62,449 nt of DNA from JAMOAD01 sp023621955. Lineage in GTDB: Bacteria > Acidobacteriota > Aminicenantia > JAMOAD01. A program made the translations under genes and the position numbers. Shown here piece after piece: positions 33,410 to 41,371 of this stretch (position 1 is the stretch's first letter; each line of letters starts with the position of its first letter). Location of the stretch: assembly GCA_035403085.1 (NCBI GenBank), contig DAONEM010000010.1, positions 1 to 62,449 of the forward strand, in the 5' to 3' direction. The notes under the pieces were generated by a model. That model did not search any database. It was not told the DNA's origin and saw only the letters and a program-made list of their open reading frames with translations.

Positions 33410-34320
33410 GGTTGGGGGAGAGGAGGGGCCCAGAAGGGGAAGGAGTTGTTCCCGGAGGAGAAGAAGATTCTCCGAACCTTTCGCGTCGCCAGATCCAGGA
33501 GGTAGAGTTGATAGGAGCCCTTTCCCTTCCCTTCGGAGGATGAGGAGAAGACGATCCTCTTCCCGTCCGGCGAGAAGGAGGGGTAGTAGTCGTAGAAACG
33601 GGAGCGAGAGGGGGTGAGGTTGGTCTTCTGAGAACCGTCGGTGTTCATGGAGAAGATGTCCCCCAGCCCGTCGTCTCGGTGCGATACATAGGCGACCCTC
33701 TTGCCGTCCGGAGAGAGGCGGGGACGGCAGCTTCCCCTCTCCCCCAAGTCGACGTAGCGCTTCCGGAGGGGGTCGTACTTGGCGACCTTCCAGCCCAGGA
33801 GCACCTTTCCGGTAAAGAAGATCTCCCCACTCCGCGAGGAGGGGAAGGGGACGATCGTGGAGGGGTAGGGAGCGCCCGGGAAGAGGGGTTCCCTGTGGCG
33901 GGAGGAGAGGTCGAGGCGGTAGGTGACGAAGAGGCCGTTCTCCTTTTGAAGATCGAAGAGAACCGCTCTTCCGTCGGGGCTCCAGATCGGGGAGAGCTCA
34001 TCGGCCGGATCGAAGGTGAGGCGGTCGAGCCTGCCGTTTCTCAGGTCGAGGGTGTAGAGGTCGTAGTTCCCGCTCCTGTTGGAGGTGAAGAGAAGGCGGA
34101 GGCCCGAGGGATCGACGGTCGGCCAGCGGTCGGAGGCGGGATGGTTGGTCAGGTTTCTGAGCCTTCCTTCGGTCAGGAGGTAGATCTCCTCGTTTCCCGA
34201 ATGGTCTCCGGTAAAGAAAATTCGGCTCCTCTCGGAGAAGGAGAGCCGGTAAAATGGTTCCCCCGGAGCGGCGGGAAGGAGGGCCGTGATGAGGAAGAGA
34301 AGGGTAATGACCCTGGTCAT
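33406..34320 (-). CDS. TolB-like PD40 beta-propeller periplasmic protein
   Basis: 304 aa, signal peptide residues 1-20. PD40/WD40-like repeats are plain: GDHSGNEEIYLL, LLFTSNRSGNYDLYTLDL, PIWSPDGRAVLFD, RLSPDGKRVAYVSHRDDGLGDIFSM and SFSPDGKRIVFSSSS. The N-terminal TolB domain is absent, so it is a free propeller, probably a protein- or glycan-binding scaffold. It has AAAGGAGAG before the start and follows the one-TM gene by 25 bp in the same operon. Confidence 0.82.
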   Translation of the reverse strand: MTRVITLLFLITALLPAAPGEPFYRLSFSERSRIFFTGDHSGNEEIYLLTEGRLRNLTNHPASDRWPTVDPSGLRLLFTSNRSGNYDLYTLDLRNGRLDRLTFDPADELSPIWSPDGRAVLFDLQKENGLFVTYRLDLSSRHREPLFPGAPYPSTIVPFPSSRSGEIFFTGKVLLGWKVAKYDPLRKRYVDLGERGSCRPRLSPDGKRVAYVSHRDDGLGDIFSMNTDGSQKTNLTPSRSRFYDYYPSFSPDGKRIVFSSSSEGKGKGSYQLYLLDLATRKVRRIFFSSGNNSFPFWAPPLPQP

Positions 34321-34345
34321 CGCTCTCCTTTTGAAAGGAGAAATA

Positions 34346-34909
34346 TCACTCCATGGGCTGAACGGCGACGGAATCGCTGGAAATCACCTTGACCCCTTGG
34401 ATCTCCTTCTTGACTTCGAAGGTTCCGAAGGGAACGTACTCGGACCCCTGCCATTTGATATAGACTTTCGCCCAACACCTCTTCCACTGCGCGTAGTTGT
34501 CGAAGAAGGCTCTCTTGGAGGAGGCGCGGTAGCCGTAGCTGGACTTGACGGTGATCGCCTCGCTTGTCTCTCCGGGGGCCAGGGCCTTCTTTGTCAAGAA
34601 GGGCGTCCAACCGTCTCCCAGGTCTTGGTTCAACCCTTCCAGTTCGAAGACGACGTTGACGATGATGTGCTGGATCGGTCTCTTGCCGACATTGCGAACC
34701 TTGAAGGTCAAGGCGGGGACAATGCTCGATTCCTGGGGGTTGATGTACTTGTCCACCCATTGGGAGTGGACTCCGACCACCTTCACCGAGGAGGCCAATT
34801 CTTCCTTGGTTGGAACTTTGTAGAAGGTGCTGCGGAAGAAGAACTGGAGAATGAAAATCACCACCAGGGTCGCCAAAAGGGTTAGCCAAAAGGTAGCATC
34901 TTTCTTCAT
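34346..34909 (-). CDS. single-TM anchored protein of unknown function
   Basis: 187 aa. One N-terminal TM helix (residues 7-27, WLTLLATLVVIFILQFFF) anchors a C-terminal beta-rich domain containing a FxV-type strand pattern (TFKVRNVGKRPIQHIIVNVVF, LAPGETSEAITVKS), like FxLYD/immunoglobulin-type domains that accompany transport or envelope proteins. No family name is assigned. It leads the operon with the TolB-like gene, from promoter 34927-34955, divergent from the GWxTD gene. Confidence 0.65.
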   Translation of the reverse strand: MKKDATFWLTLLATLVVIFILQFFFRSTFYKVPTKEELASSVKVVGVHSQWVDKYINPQESSIVPALTFKVRNVGKRPIQHIIVNVVFELEGLNQDLGDGWTPFLTKKALAPGETSEAITVKSSYGYRASSKRAFFDNYAQWKRCWAKVYIKWQGSEYVPFGTFEVKKEIQGVKVISSDSVAVQPME

Positions 34910-34926
34910 GATCGCCTCTCGACGAT

Positions 34927-34955
34927 AAGATACAGTCTGGAGGGAAAAAAATCAA
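34927..34955 (-). promoter_or_regulatory. promoter of the one-TM / TolB-like operon
   Basis: Minus strand: TTGATT (34950-34955), 17-bp spacer, TATCTT (34927-34932), followed by an AGGCGATC site before ATG 34909. Confidence 0.55.
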
Positions 34956-34979
34956 GCCAAAGAGGCTTCTCTCTTCCCG

Positions 34980-35008
34980 TTGACGCAGGCGAAGGGATGG
35001 GATAGAAT
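34980..35008 (+). promoter_or_regulatory. promoter abutting the GWxTD gene start
   Basis: TTGACG (34980-34985), 17-bp spacer, TAGAAT (35003-35008). The -10 ends 6 nt before ATG 35015 and there is no Shine-Dalgarno, so the transcript should begin at or next to the A of the start codon. Confidence 0.7.
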
Positions 35009-35014
35009 TCCTAA

Positions 35015-37069
35015 ATGAACCGTAAAACGAGGTCCTCCCTTCTCCTCGCTCTGTTCGTTTCCCTGCTCCCGCTGGTTCTCTCAGCGAAAGAGAACCCCCT
35101 TGCTCCCCGCCACCAGGAGTGGATGGATATGGTGCACTATATCATCACTCCTGTTGAAAAAGAGGTGTTTAACCAGCTCCAGAACGATAAAGAGCGCGAT
35201 ACGTTCATAGAGCTCTTCTGGCAACAAAGAGATCCCACCAAGGGAACGCCCCAGAACGAATTCAAAGATGAGCATGTGAAACGCTTCGAATACGCTCAGA
35301 GGTATTTCAAGTACGGGACCTCCAAACCAGGCTGGAGAACGGACCGAGGACGAATCTACATCCTCCTGGGTGCTCCCGAGACAAGAGAGCCCATCGACAA
35401 GCAAGAGCTCTACCCCATGGAGGTGTGGACATACCGAAGCCAACCCAACAGCGGTATGCCCAGCGATTTCCGGGTGGTCTTCTTCCGTCCCAGAGGATCC
35501 GGAGAGCTCAGAATCTACGATCCCTTGGCCGACGGCCCGGAGAGTCTCGTCTCCCGGACCTCCGACAGCCTGAGCGCCGCCGGAATCGATTACTACGCCA
35601 TATACCAACAGATCCGTGAGATCAGCACCTTGGCCGCCGAGGTTTCGGTGAGCCTTATCCCCGGTTCCATCCCCACCGACTACCACCCCACCGCCGAGAA
35701 CTCCTTCCTCCTGGCGAGGATCTACGAGACTCCCCTGAAGAACGTCAACGCCACCTATGCGACCAACTTCGCCCACTTCAAGGGACTCGTCGATGTCGAC
35801 GTGGCCATGGAGTACGTGGAGTCTTACTCGGACACGGCGATTCTTCGGGATCCCACCACGGGGCTCCTCTTCCTTCACTTCGCCATCCAACCCAAGAAGA
35901 TCTCCGTGGACTTCTCCCCCGAGAAGGGGCAGTACTACTTCTCCTATAAGATGTCCGTCTCCCTTCACCAGGGGGAGAACCAGGTCTTTCAGTACAACAA
36001 GACCTTCCCCCTCTACATGGGGGAGGATGAGTTGCCGCGCCTATCCGCGGGGTACGCCATCGGGGACATGATGCCCATCCTCCCCGGTAACTACCGGCTG
36101 ACCGTTCTCGTCCAAAACTCCGTGAAGAAGGAGTTCTCCTCCTTCGACGCGGACATCGTCGTGGACGAGGAAGAGGGAAAGCCCTTCCCCCGTCTCTACG
36201 GACCCTTCGTGGCGACGAAGATCCTCCAACAGCCCAGGCCGGCGCTTCTGCCCTACAGGGTTCAGGAGTTCGAGATCACCCCCAACCCCAAGGGGGAGTT
36301 CGCCATCGGTAAGACGTTGAAGGCCTTCTTCTGCATGGACACCCGAGGCTTTGGTTCCCCCGTCACGGGGGAGCTCAACGTCAGGAGCAAGCCGGGCTAT
36401 CCGGAGTTTAAGAAGAGCTTCCCCCTGGGGGAGCTGACTCCGGATACCTTCTTCTGCCGTGAAGTGCCTATGGACGGCCTCGCGCCGAACGCCTACTTCG
36501 TCTCGGTGAACCTCTTCTCCCAAGGGATCCCCCTCCAGGTCAAAGAGAAGGAGTTCTCGGTCTCCCCTCTCGGCAACGTCCCCGAGCCGGGTGTCGCCTT
36601 CAAGATGATCCCCCTGGAGAACAGGTACATCTACTTCCAGATGGTCGGTGGGTTGGCGAGAAGCATCGGAAAGAAGGACAAGGCTCTGGAGTCTTTCCGG
36701 AAGGCCTGGGAGATATGCCCGGTGAAGGAGAAGCTGGCCAAGGAGTACGCGCTCTTCCTCCTGGAAAGCGGGAACGGGGCCGAGGCTCTCTCGGTCATAG
36801 AGAATCTGAAGGGGAGCGAGAGAGAGAAGTTTGAATACCTCTCCATCCGGGGGAGGGCCTTGGCCCTCCTGGGCAAGGATGTGGAAGCTCTCGAGAGCAT
36901 GTTGGCGGCGAACAAGATCTACGACAGCGACACCGATCTGCTCAACGACATGGGGCGGCTTTTCTTGAAGATCGGCAACAAGGAAGAGGCCGTGAAGGTT
37001 CTCAAGGCCTCCCTGAAACTCAAGAAAGAACAGCCCGAAACGGAAGCCCTCTTGAAATCCATACAGTGA
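35015..37069 (+). CDS. GWxTD-domain protein with C-terminal TPRs
   Basis: 684 aa. Signal peptide residues 1-24. The GWxTD domain (residues about 30-170) carries the namesake GWRTDRG at 106-112 followed by RIYILLGAPE. A long beta-rich middle part (about 190-520) follows, and TPR-type helices lie at about 540-684 (ALESFRKAWEICPVKEKLAKEY, ALESMLAANKIYDSDTDLL). GWxTD proteins are common in Acidobacteriota, Aminicenantes and Bacteroidota, and their function is not established. The only in-frame Met before the signal peptide is 35015, so this start is firm and probably leaderless. A second GWxTD-like gene sits at 39296. Confidence 0.88.
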   Translation: MNRKTRSSLLLALFVSLLPLVLSAKENPLAPRHQEWMDMVHYIITPVEKEVFNQLQNDKERDTFIELFWQQRDPTKGTPQNEFKDEHVKRFEYAQRYFKYGTSKPGWRTDRGRIYILLGAPETREPIDKQELYPMEVWTYRSQPNSGMPSDFRVVFFRPRGSGELRIYDPLADGPESLVSRTSDSLSAAGIDYYAIYQQIREISTLAAEVSVSLIPGSIPTDYHPTAENSFLLARIYETPLKNVNATYATNFAHFKGLVDVDVAMEYVESYSDTAILRDPTTGLLFLHFAIQPKKISVDFSPEKGQYYFSYKMSVSLHQGENQVFQYNKTFPLYMGEDELPRLSAGYAIGDMMPILPGNYRLTVLVQNSVKKEFSSFDADIVVDEEEGKPFPRLYGPFVATKILQQPRPALLPYRVQEFEITPNPKGEFAIGKTLKAFFCMDTRGFGSPVTGELNVRSKPGYPEFKKSFPLGELTPDTFFCREVPMDGLAPNAYFVSVNLFSQGIPLQVKEKEFSVSPLGNVPEPGVAFKMIPLENRYIYFQMVGGLARSIGKKDKALESFRKAWEICPVKEKLAKEYALFLLESGNGAEALSVIENLKGSEREKFEYLSIRGRALALLGKDVEALESMLAANKIYDSDTDLLNDMGRLFLKIGNKEEAVKVLKASLKLKKEQPETEALLKSIQ

Positions 37070-37075
37070 TGAGAG

Positions 37076-37110
37076 GCGGCGTCTGAGACGAACATCGTCT
37101 CAGGCGCCGC
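37076..37110 (+). terminator. strong hairpin after the GWxTD gene
   Basis: 16-bp stem (37076-37091 with 37095-37110) with one G-U pair and a 3-nt loop ACA, starting 7 bp after the stop. The following sequence has few T, so it may terminate weakly or protect the 3' end. Confidence 0.6.
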
Positions 37111-37154
37111 TGTTCGATAGTTTCATACCCCCAATCGACTCTTTAGGGAGCGGA

Positions 37155-39197
37155 ATGAAAGAGAGAAAGCGTTACACCCGAAGCCTGACTCTTCTGTTGG
37201 TTTTGGTCTCCCTTCTCGGCCTTGCCTCTTGTCGGAAGAAGCCAAGAAACTTGAACGTTCTGGTGATTACGGTCGATGGTTTGAGGGCGGAGGGGACCTA
37301 CTCATCCCCGAACCTCCCCTCTCTCCGCCGGCTTGGTGAGCGGGGCGTCTCTTTCTCCCGCGCCTATACGCCGTCTCCGTCGAGCCTTTCGGCGTACGCC
37401 TCCCTGGTGTCGGGACTCTCCCCTCTGGCCCATGGTGTTCGCGATGACAGAGGTTTCGTTCTCTCCGAACGGGTCCTGACCCTGGCCGAGTCCTTGAAGA
37501 CCGAGGGCTATGCAACGGGGGGCTTCATCGGCTCCTATGCGCTGGACTCGCGTTTCGGTACGGCCCAGGGCTTCGATCACTTCGACGAACGGTACCCCTC
37601 CAAGAACGGCTACATCCCTTTGATCCCCTCCCGCCCGGCCGGAGAAACGACGGATTCGCTCCTCTCCTGGATCGAGAAGAACCAGGGGAAGAAGTGGATG
37701 GCCCTGTTGAACCTCTCCGAGCCAGGTTCCCCCGAGGCCGAAGGGGATAGGGCCAAGTACGGAGCCGCCCTTGTGGAGACGGACAAACAGATCGGGCGGG
37801 TGCTGGATGTTCTACAACGGAAGGGGCTCCTGGAAAAGACGGTGATCGTCTTGACGGCACCCTTCGGCTCCCCTCTGGGAGACCACGGGGAGACCCGACC
37901 CGGGTTTTTCGCCTACGATTCCACCCTTCGGGTTCCGCTGGTCATGGTTGTTCCCGGTTTCGCCCCACGGCGCGTGGAGGCTAACGTCTCGCTGATGGAT
38001 GTGTTTCCCTCCCTCTGCGCCGTCCTCAACATGAAGAGTCCGGGGGAGGCTCAGGGGCGGTCCCTCTTGCCCCTTCTCAAAGGAAAGGCGATGGGCGACG
38101 AACCCCTTTACTTCGAAGCCCTCCGCCCCTATATGACCGCTAACGCCGCCCCTCTGAGAGGCTACATCCTGGGGGGTAAGAAGTTCATCGACCTGCCAAG
38201 CCCCGAAGGGTATAACCTCTACAGGGATGGGGAGGAGAGGGCCAACGTCCTGGGAGGTTCGGGAGAGGAGGAGCGCAAGAGCCTGCGAAGGCTCGTGGAG
38301 AGGCTCTCGATAGCCGAAACCGCTTCCTTGGGGGCCTCAGACTCTTACCACCAGCAGAAGGGAAACGCCTTGGAGGGCGAGCGGAGAGGGGCGCGGATAG
38401 GCCACCAGGAGCTACTCCCTCTGGACACCCTTCTCCATAGGAGTCAACTCTTTCTCCTCCACCGGAACTTCCCTCAGGCGATCGGGACCCTCAGCCTCCT
38501 TCTCCAGAAGAGACCCGAGCACGTTGAGGCGATTCTCCTCCTGGCCTCCTCCTACCGGGAGGTCGGTCAGCTCCCTTCGACGGAGAGAACCCTCCTGAAG
38601 GGGCTCCGGTCGTTCCCGGACCACCCGGTCCTTCTCTCTTTCCTGGGAAGCACCCTCGTCGAGAGCGGTCGCTACCCGGAGGCGGTCGCCATCCTCCAGA
38701 AGACCTTGACGAAGGCCCCCAAGGACGAGGACGCGCTCAACTACCTTGGGTTGGCCTACTGGCGGAGAGGCCTCTTCAAGGAAGCTCTCAACACTTTCTA
38801 CAAGGCCGTTTCCGTGGATTCCGGAGACGCCATCGTCTACTCCAACATCGGTTCCCTCTACCTCTCGGCTTACCTTTACGATAAGGCCCTTGAAAACTTC
38901 CGCAAAGCCGTCGAGAAAGATCCCCGCTTGGCGGCGGCTTACAACGGCCTGGGCTCCACGTTTCTGAAACTCAACCGTTTTGGGGAGGCCGAAGAGGCCT
39001 TCCGTCACTCGATCTCCGTCGATCCGAGTTACTACTTCAGCTATTTCAACCTCTTGGTCCTCTACGCCGAAAAGCTCAACGATAAACCGAAGGCACTCGC
39101 TCTCTACGAGACGATAAAAAAACGGTTTTACCCGCGCATGCCTGTCGGTGAACAGAGGGTCATCGAAGAGATTCGCAAGGGAATGACCAATGGCTGA
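37155..39197 (+). CDS. sulfatase-like lipoprotein with degenerate active site and C-terminal TPRs
   Basis: 680 aa. A lipobox (LASC, Cys26) implies a lipoprotein. Residues 33-330 match the sulfatase/alkaline-phosphatase fold found in TPR-sulfatases of Acidobacteriota-type genomes: NVLVITVDGLRAEG, TPSPSSLSAYASLVSGLSPLAHGVRDD, GFDHFDERY, LGDHGE and FAYDSTLRVPLVMVVPG. D41 is kept, but the second Asp of the usual RAD is Glu, the T/C-x-P-S-H/R nucleophile motif reads SLSAY, the HxYDPH segment reads NLSEPG, and TSDHGE reads TAPFGS. Residues about 430-660 contain at least six TPRs. It is probably a non-catalytic scaffold. AGGGAG precedes the start. Confidence 0.82.
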   Translation: MKERKRYTRSLTLLLVLVSLLGLASCRKKPRNLNVLVITVDGLRAEGTYSSPNLPSLRRLGERGVSFSRAYTPSPSSLSAYASLVSGLSPLAHGVRDDRGFVLSERVLTLAESLKTEGYATGGFIGSYALDSRFGTAQGFDHFDERYPSKNGYIPLIPSRPAGETTDSLLSWIEKNQGKKWMALLNLSEPGSPEAEGDRAKYGAALVETDKQIGRVLDVLQRKGLLEKTVIVLTAPFGSPLGDHGETRPGFFAYDSTLRVPLVMVVPGFAPRRVEANVSLMDVFPSLCAVLNMKSPGEAQGRSLLPLLKGKAMGDEPLYFEALRPYMTANAAPLRGYILGGKKFIDLPSPEGYNLYRDGEERANVLGGSGEEERKSLRRLVERLSIAETASLGASDSYHQQKGNALEGERRGARIGHQELLPLDTLLHRSQLFLLHRNFPQAIGTLSLLLQKRPEHVEAILLLASSYREVGQLPSTERTLLKGLRSFPDHPVLLSFLGSTLVESGRYPEAVAILQKTLTKAPKDEDALNYLGLAYWRRGLFKEALNTFYKAVSVDSGDAIVYSNIGSLYLSAYLYDKALENFRKAVEKDPRLAAAYNGLGSTFLKLNRFGEAEEAFRHSISVDPSYYFSYFNLLVLYAEKLNDKPKALALYETIKKRFYPRMPVGEQRVIEEIRKGMTNG

Positions 39198-39295
39198 AGT
39201 CAAGGGTATCTCGGGAAAGGGATAAAACTAACTCTCCCTCCCGGGTCGCTTCCGGGGGGAGGTGGATCCTTCGGGGGTCCATGAGGAGAAACTCT

Positions 39296-40252
39296 ATGGA
39301 TAAAAGGCTTGCTTCGACTTTCTTTGTCCTTCTACTGGCGGCTTTCTTTGCCTCCTGTTCCCAAGGGGTGAAGCTGGAACCCAAGTATCAGGACTTCACC
39401 CAGCGGTATGGTCTCTTGATGAACAAGACCGAAGAGGAGTACTTCAAGATGCTGGAGACCGCGGGCGAGAGGGATGACTTCATTCGTGAGTTCTGGGAGA
39501 GCCGGGACCCCAACCTCACCACCCCGACGCTCAACGAATTCAAAGAGGAGGTCGACCAGAGAATCCTCTACGCGGAACGCAACTACCGGGAGATGGGACG
39601 CCCCGGTTACAGAACCGAACGGGGCAGGATGATGATCCTGTTGGGGCCTCCGGATTCGGTCAACCGGGAGTCTGTGACCAACAACCCCGAGATGTGGGGA
39701 ATCGAGGTGTGGAACTACCCCATCTGGGACATCGCCCTCATCTTTACCGACCGTACCGGGAACAACGTCTACCGTTTTGTCTCGGCGACCAGGGTTCAGG
39801 ATGCGGGGCTCATCCGAGAGAAACAGGAGAGCCTGCAGGAGATGCCTATGGATCCCAGAATCTTCCAGATCATCGACAAGGCCAAGGAGGGTCTCTTGGG
39901 TGAAATGAGGGGGATGGAGAATCAGAAATTTCCCCGTCCAGAACTGACCCTCTCCGAGAACAAGGTGGTTGTCAAGCTCCGCTTCTCGGATATCTCCTGG
40001 GTCATCAAAGAGGGAGAAGGGTACCGATGCGATCTCCTTCTGAAGGCCTTCCTTCGTAGTGGAAAAGCCGAAGCGGCGAAGGTGACCGAGGTCCCCGTGC
40101 AGTGGAACGTCACCGCCGACGAACTTCGCGGTGAGGGGAGGAGCGTGGAGATCCCTCTGGAGATTCAGCCTGGAAACCTCTTCCTGACCGTGGTGGTGGT
40201 GGACAAGACCTCCGGCGCCAAGGCGAGGAAGATCATCGTTCGCAAACAGTAA
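39296..40252 (+). CDS. GWxTD-like lipoprotein
   Basis: 318 aa from ATG 39296. An upstream ATG at 39281 exists, but AGGAG lies between the two and fits the downstream start. The lipoprotein Cys is residue 21 (FFASC). The domain matches the GWxTD gene at 35015: EEYFKMLETAGERDDFIREFW, RDP, EFKEEVDQRILYAERNY, then GYRTERGRMMILLGPPD at residues 104-120, a variant of GWxTD. The C-terminal 100 residues are beta-rich, without TPRs. With 35015 it flanks the sulfatase-like gene, suggesting one envelope module. Confidence 0.82.
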   Translation: MDKRLASTFFVLLLAAFFASCSQGVKLEPKYQDFTQRYGLLMNKTEEEYFKMLETAGERDDFIREFWESRDPNLTTPTLNEFKEEVDQRILYAERNYREMGRPGYRTERGRMMILLGPPDSVNRESVTNNPEMWGIEVWNYPIWDIALIFTDRTGNNVYRFVSATRVQDAGLIREKQESLQEMPMDPRIFQIIDKAKEGLLGEMRGMENQKFPRPELTLSENKVVVKLRFSDISWVIKEGEGYRCDLLLKAFLRSGKAEAAKVTEVPVQWNVTADELRGEGRSVEIPLEIQPGNLFLTVVVVDKTSGAKARKIIVRKQ

Positions 40253-40269
40253 GAGAGATTTTTGGGAAA

Positions 40270-40306
40270 GGAGGGGTCTCTCCTCACAGGAGGAGCCCCT
40301 CCTTCA
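40270..40306. terminator. hairpin between convergent genes
   Basis: 9-bp perfect arms AAGGAGGGG / CCCCTCCTT (40270-40278, 40298-40306) with an inner CTCCT/AGGAG pairing. It lies between the convergent GWxTD and fabH genes and may serve both strands, though T-runs are weak. Confidence 0.45.
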
Positions 40307-40347
40307 AACCCCTTAAAGGGAGAGGATTCTCACCCGCTCTCCCTCCT

Positions 40348-41346
40348 TTACCAACGGAGGACGATGGAGGCCCAGGTCAAACCGCCTCCGAAGGCGGTCA
40401 AGAGGACGTTGTCGCCCCTCTGAACGCGTCCCTCTTCGATAGCCATGTCCAGGGCGATGGGGATGGTCGCCGACGAGATGTTGGCGGTCCTGTCGATGAC
40501 AACGTAGGTCTTCTCTTCGGGAATGCCGGCGTATTTGGAGGCGCTCTCGATGATGCGGATGTTGGCTTGGTGGGGGATGAAGAGAGAGATCTGGTCGGCT
40601 TTTAGCCCGGCCTTCTGAACGGCGTCCAGTGCCGATTCGCTCATGTACTTGACCGCCCAGCGGAAGACCTTGTTCCCCTCCATGTAGACGGAGTGGAGCT
40701 TCTTCATCACCGTCTTCTCGGAGGGAGGCATCCGGGAGCCTCCGGCGGGTTGGACGAGAATGTCCGTGTAGTTCCCGTTGGCGCCCCAGGAGAAGGAGAG
40801 AATCCCCGAATCGTCATGGCTGGCTTCGACGATGACCGCTCCGGCGCCGTCTCCGAAGAGGACGCAGGTGTTACGGTCCTCCCAGTTGAGAAACTTACTC
40901 AGGCACTCGGAGCCGGCGACGAGAACCCTTCTGGCCGTCCCCGCGTTGATGAGGCTTTCGGCGAGAACGAGTCCGTAGAGGAAACCGCTGCAGGCGGCGG
41001 AGAGGTCGAAACAGGGAATCCCTTCGATTCCCAGGCCCCTCTGGACCCAACACGCCGTGGAGGGGTAGGAGGTGTCCGGCGTGACGGTCCCGATGATCAA
41101 GACGTCAAGGTCCGAAGCCTGAAGTTTGGCCTTCTTAAGAGCCCTTAACGCCGCCTGGAGAACGAGGTCTGAAGTGGCCTCGCTCTCCTTGGCGATATGT
41201 CGTCTCTTGATCCCTGTACGGGTGGTAATCCATTCATCAGTGGTGTCGACCATCTTCTCTAGGTCAAAGTTTGTCAACACCTTTTCCGGCAGATAGGAGC
41301 CGGTGGAGACGATACGGACTCTCTTCTTGGCCGGGTTCATGCTCAT
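40348..41346 (-). CDS. fabH: beta-ketoacyl-ACP synthase III
   Basis: 332 aa. The Cys-His-Asn triad is intact: C119 in SAACSGF, H259 in IPHQANIRI and N289 in TANISSATIP. The FabH-type N-terminus (GSYLPEKVLTNFDLEKMVDTTDEWI) is standard. It condenses an acyl-CoA primer with malonyl-ACP to start fatty acid synthesis. It follows the pseudokinase-TonB gene by 25 bp in the same operon, an odd pairing. The AAGGAGGG site is 16 nt from the ATG, longer than usual. Confidence 0.94.
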   Translation of the reverse strand: MSMNPAKKRVRIVSTGSYLPEKVLTNFDLEKMVDTTDEWITTRTGIKRRHIAKESEATSDLVLQAALRALKKAKLQASDLDVLIIGTVTPDTSYPSTACWVQRGLGIEGIPCFDLSAACSGFLYGLVLAESLINAGTARRVLVAGSECLSKFLNWEDRNTCVLFGDGAGAVIVEASHDDSGILSFSWGANGNYTDILVQPAGGSRMPPSEKTVMKKLHSVYMEGNKVFRWAVKYMSESALDAVQKAGLKADQISLFIPHQANIRIIESASKYAGIPEEKTYVVIDRTANISSATIPIALDMAIEEGRVQRGDNVLLTAFGGGLTWASIVLRW

Positions 41347-41371
41347 GCTCGTCGTAACGCTACCCTCCTTC

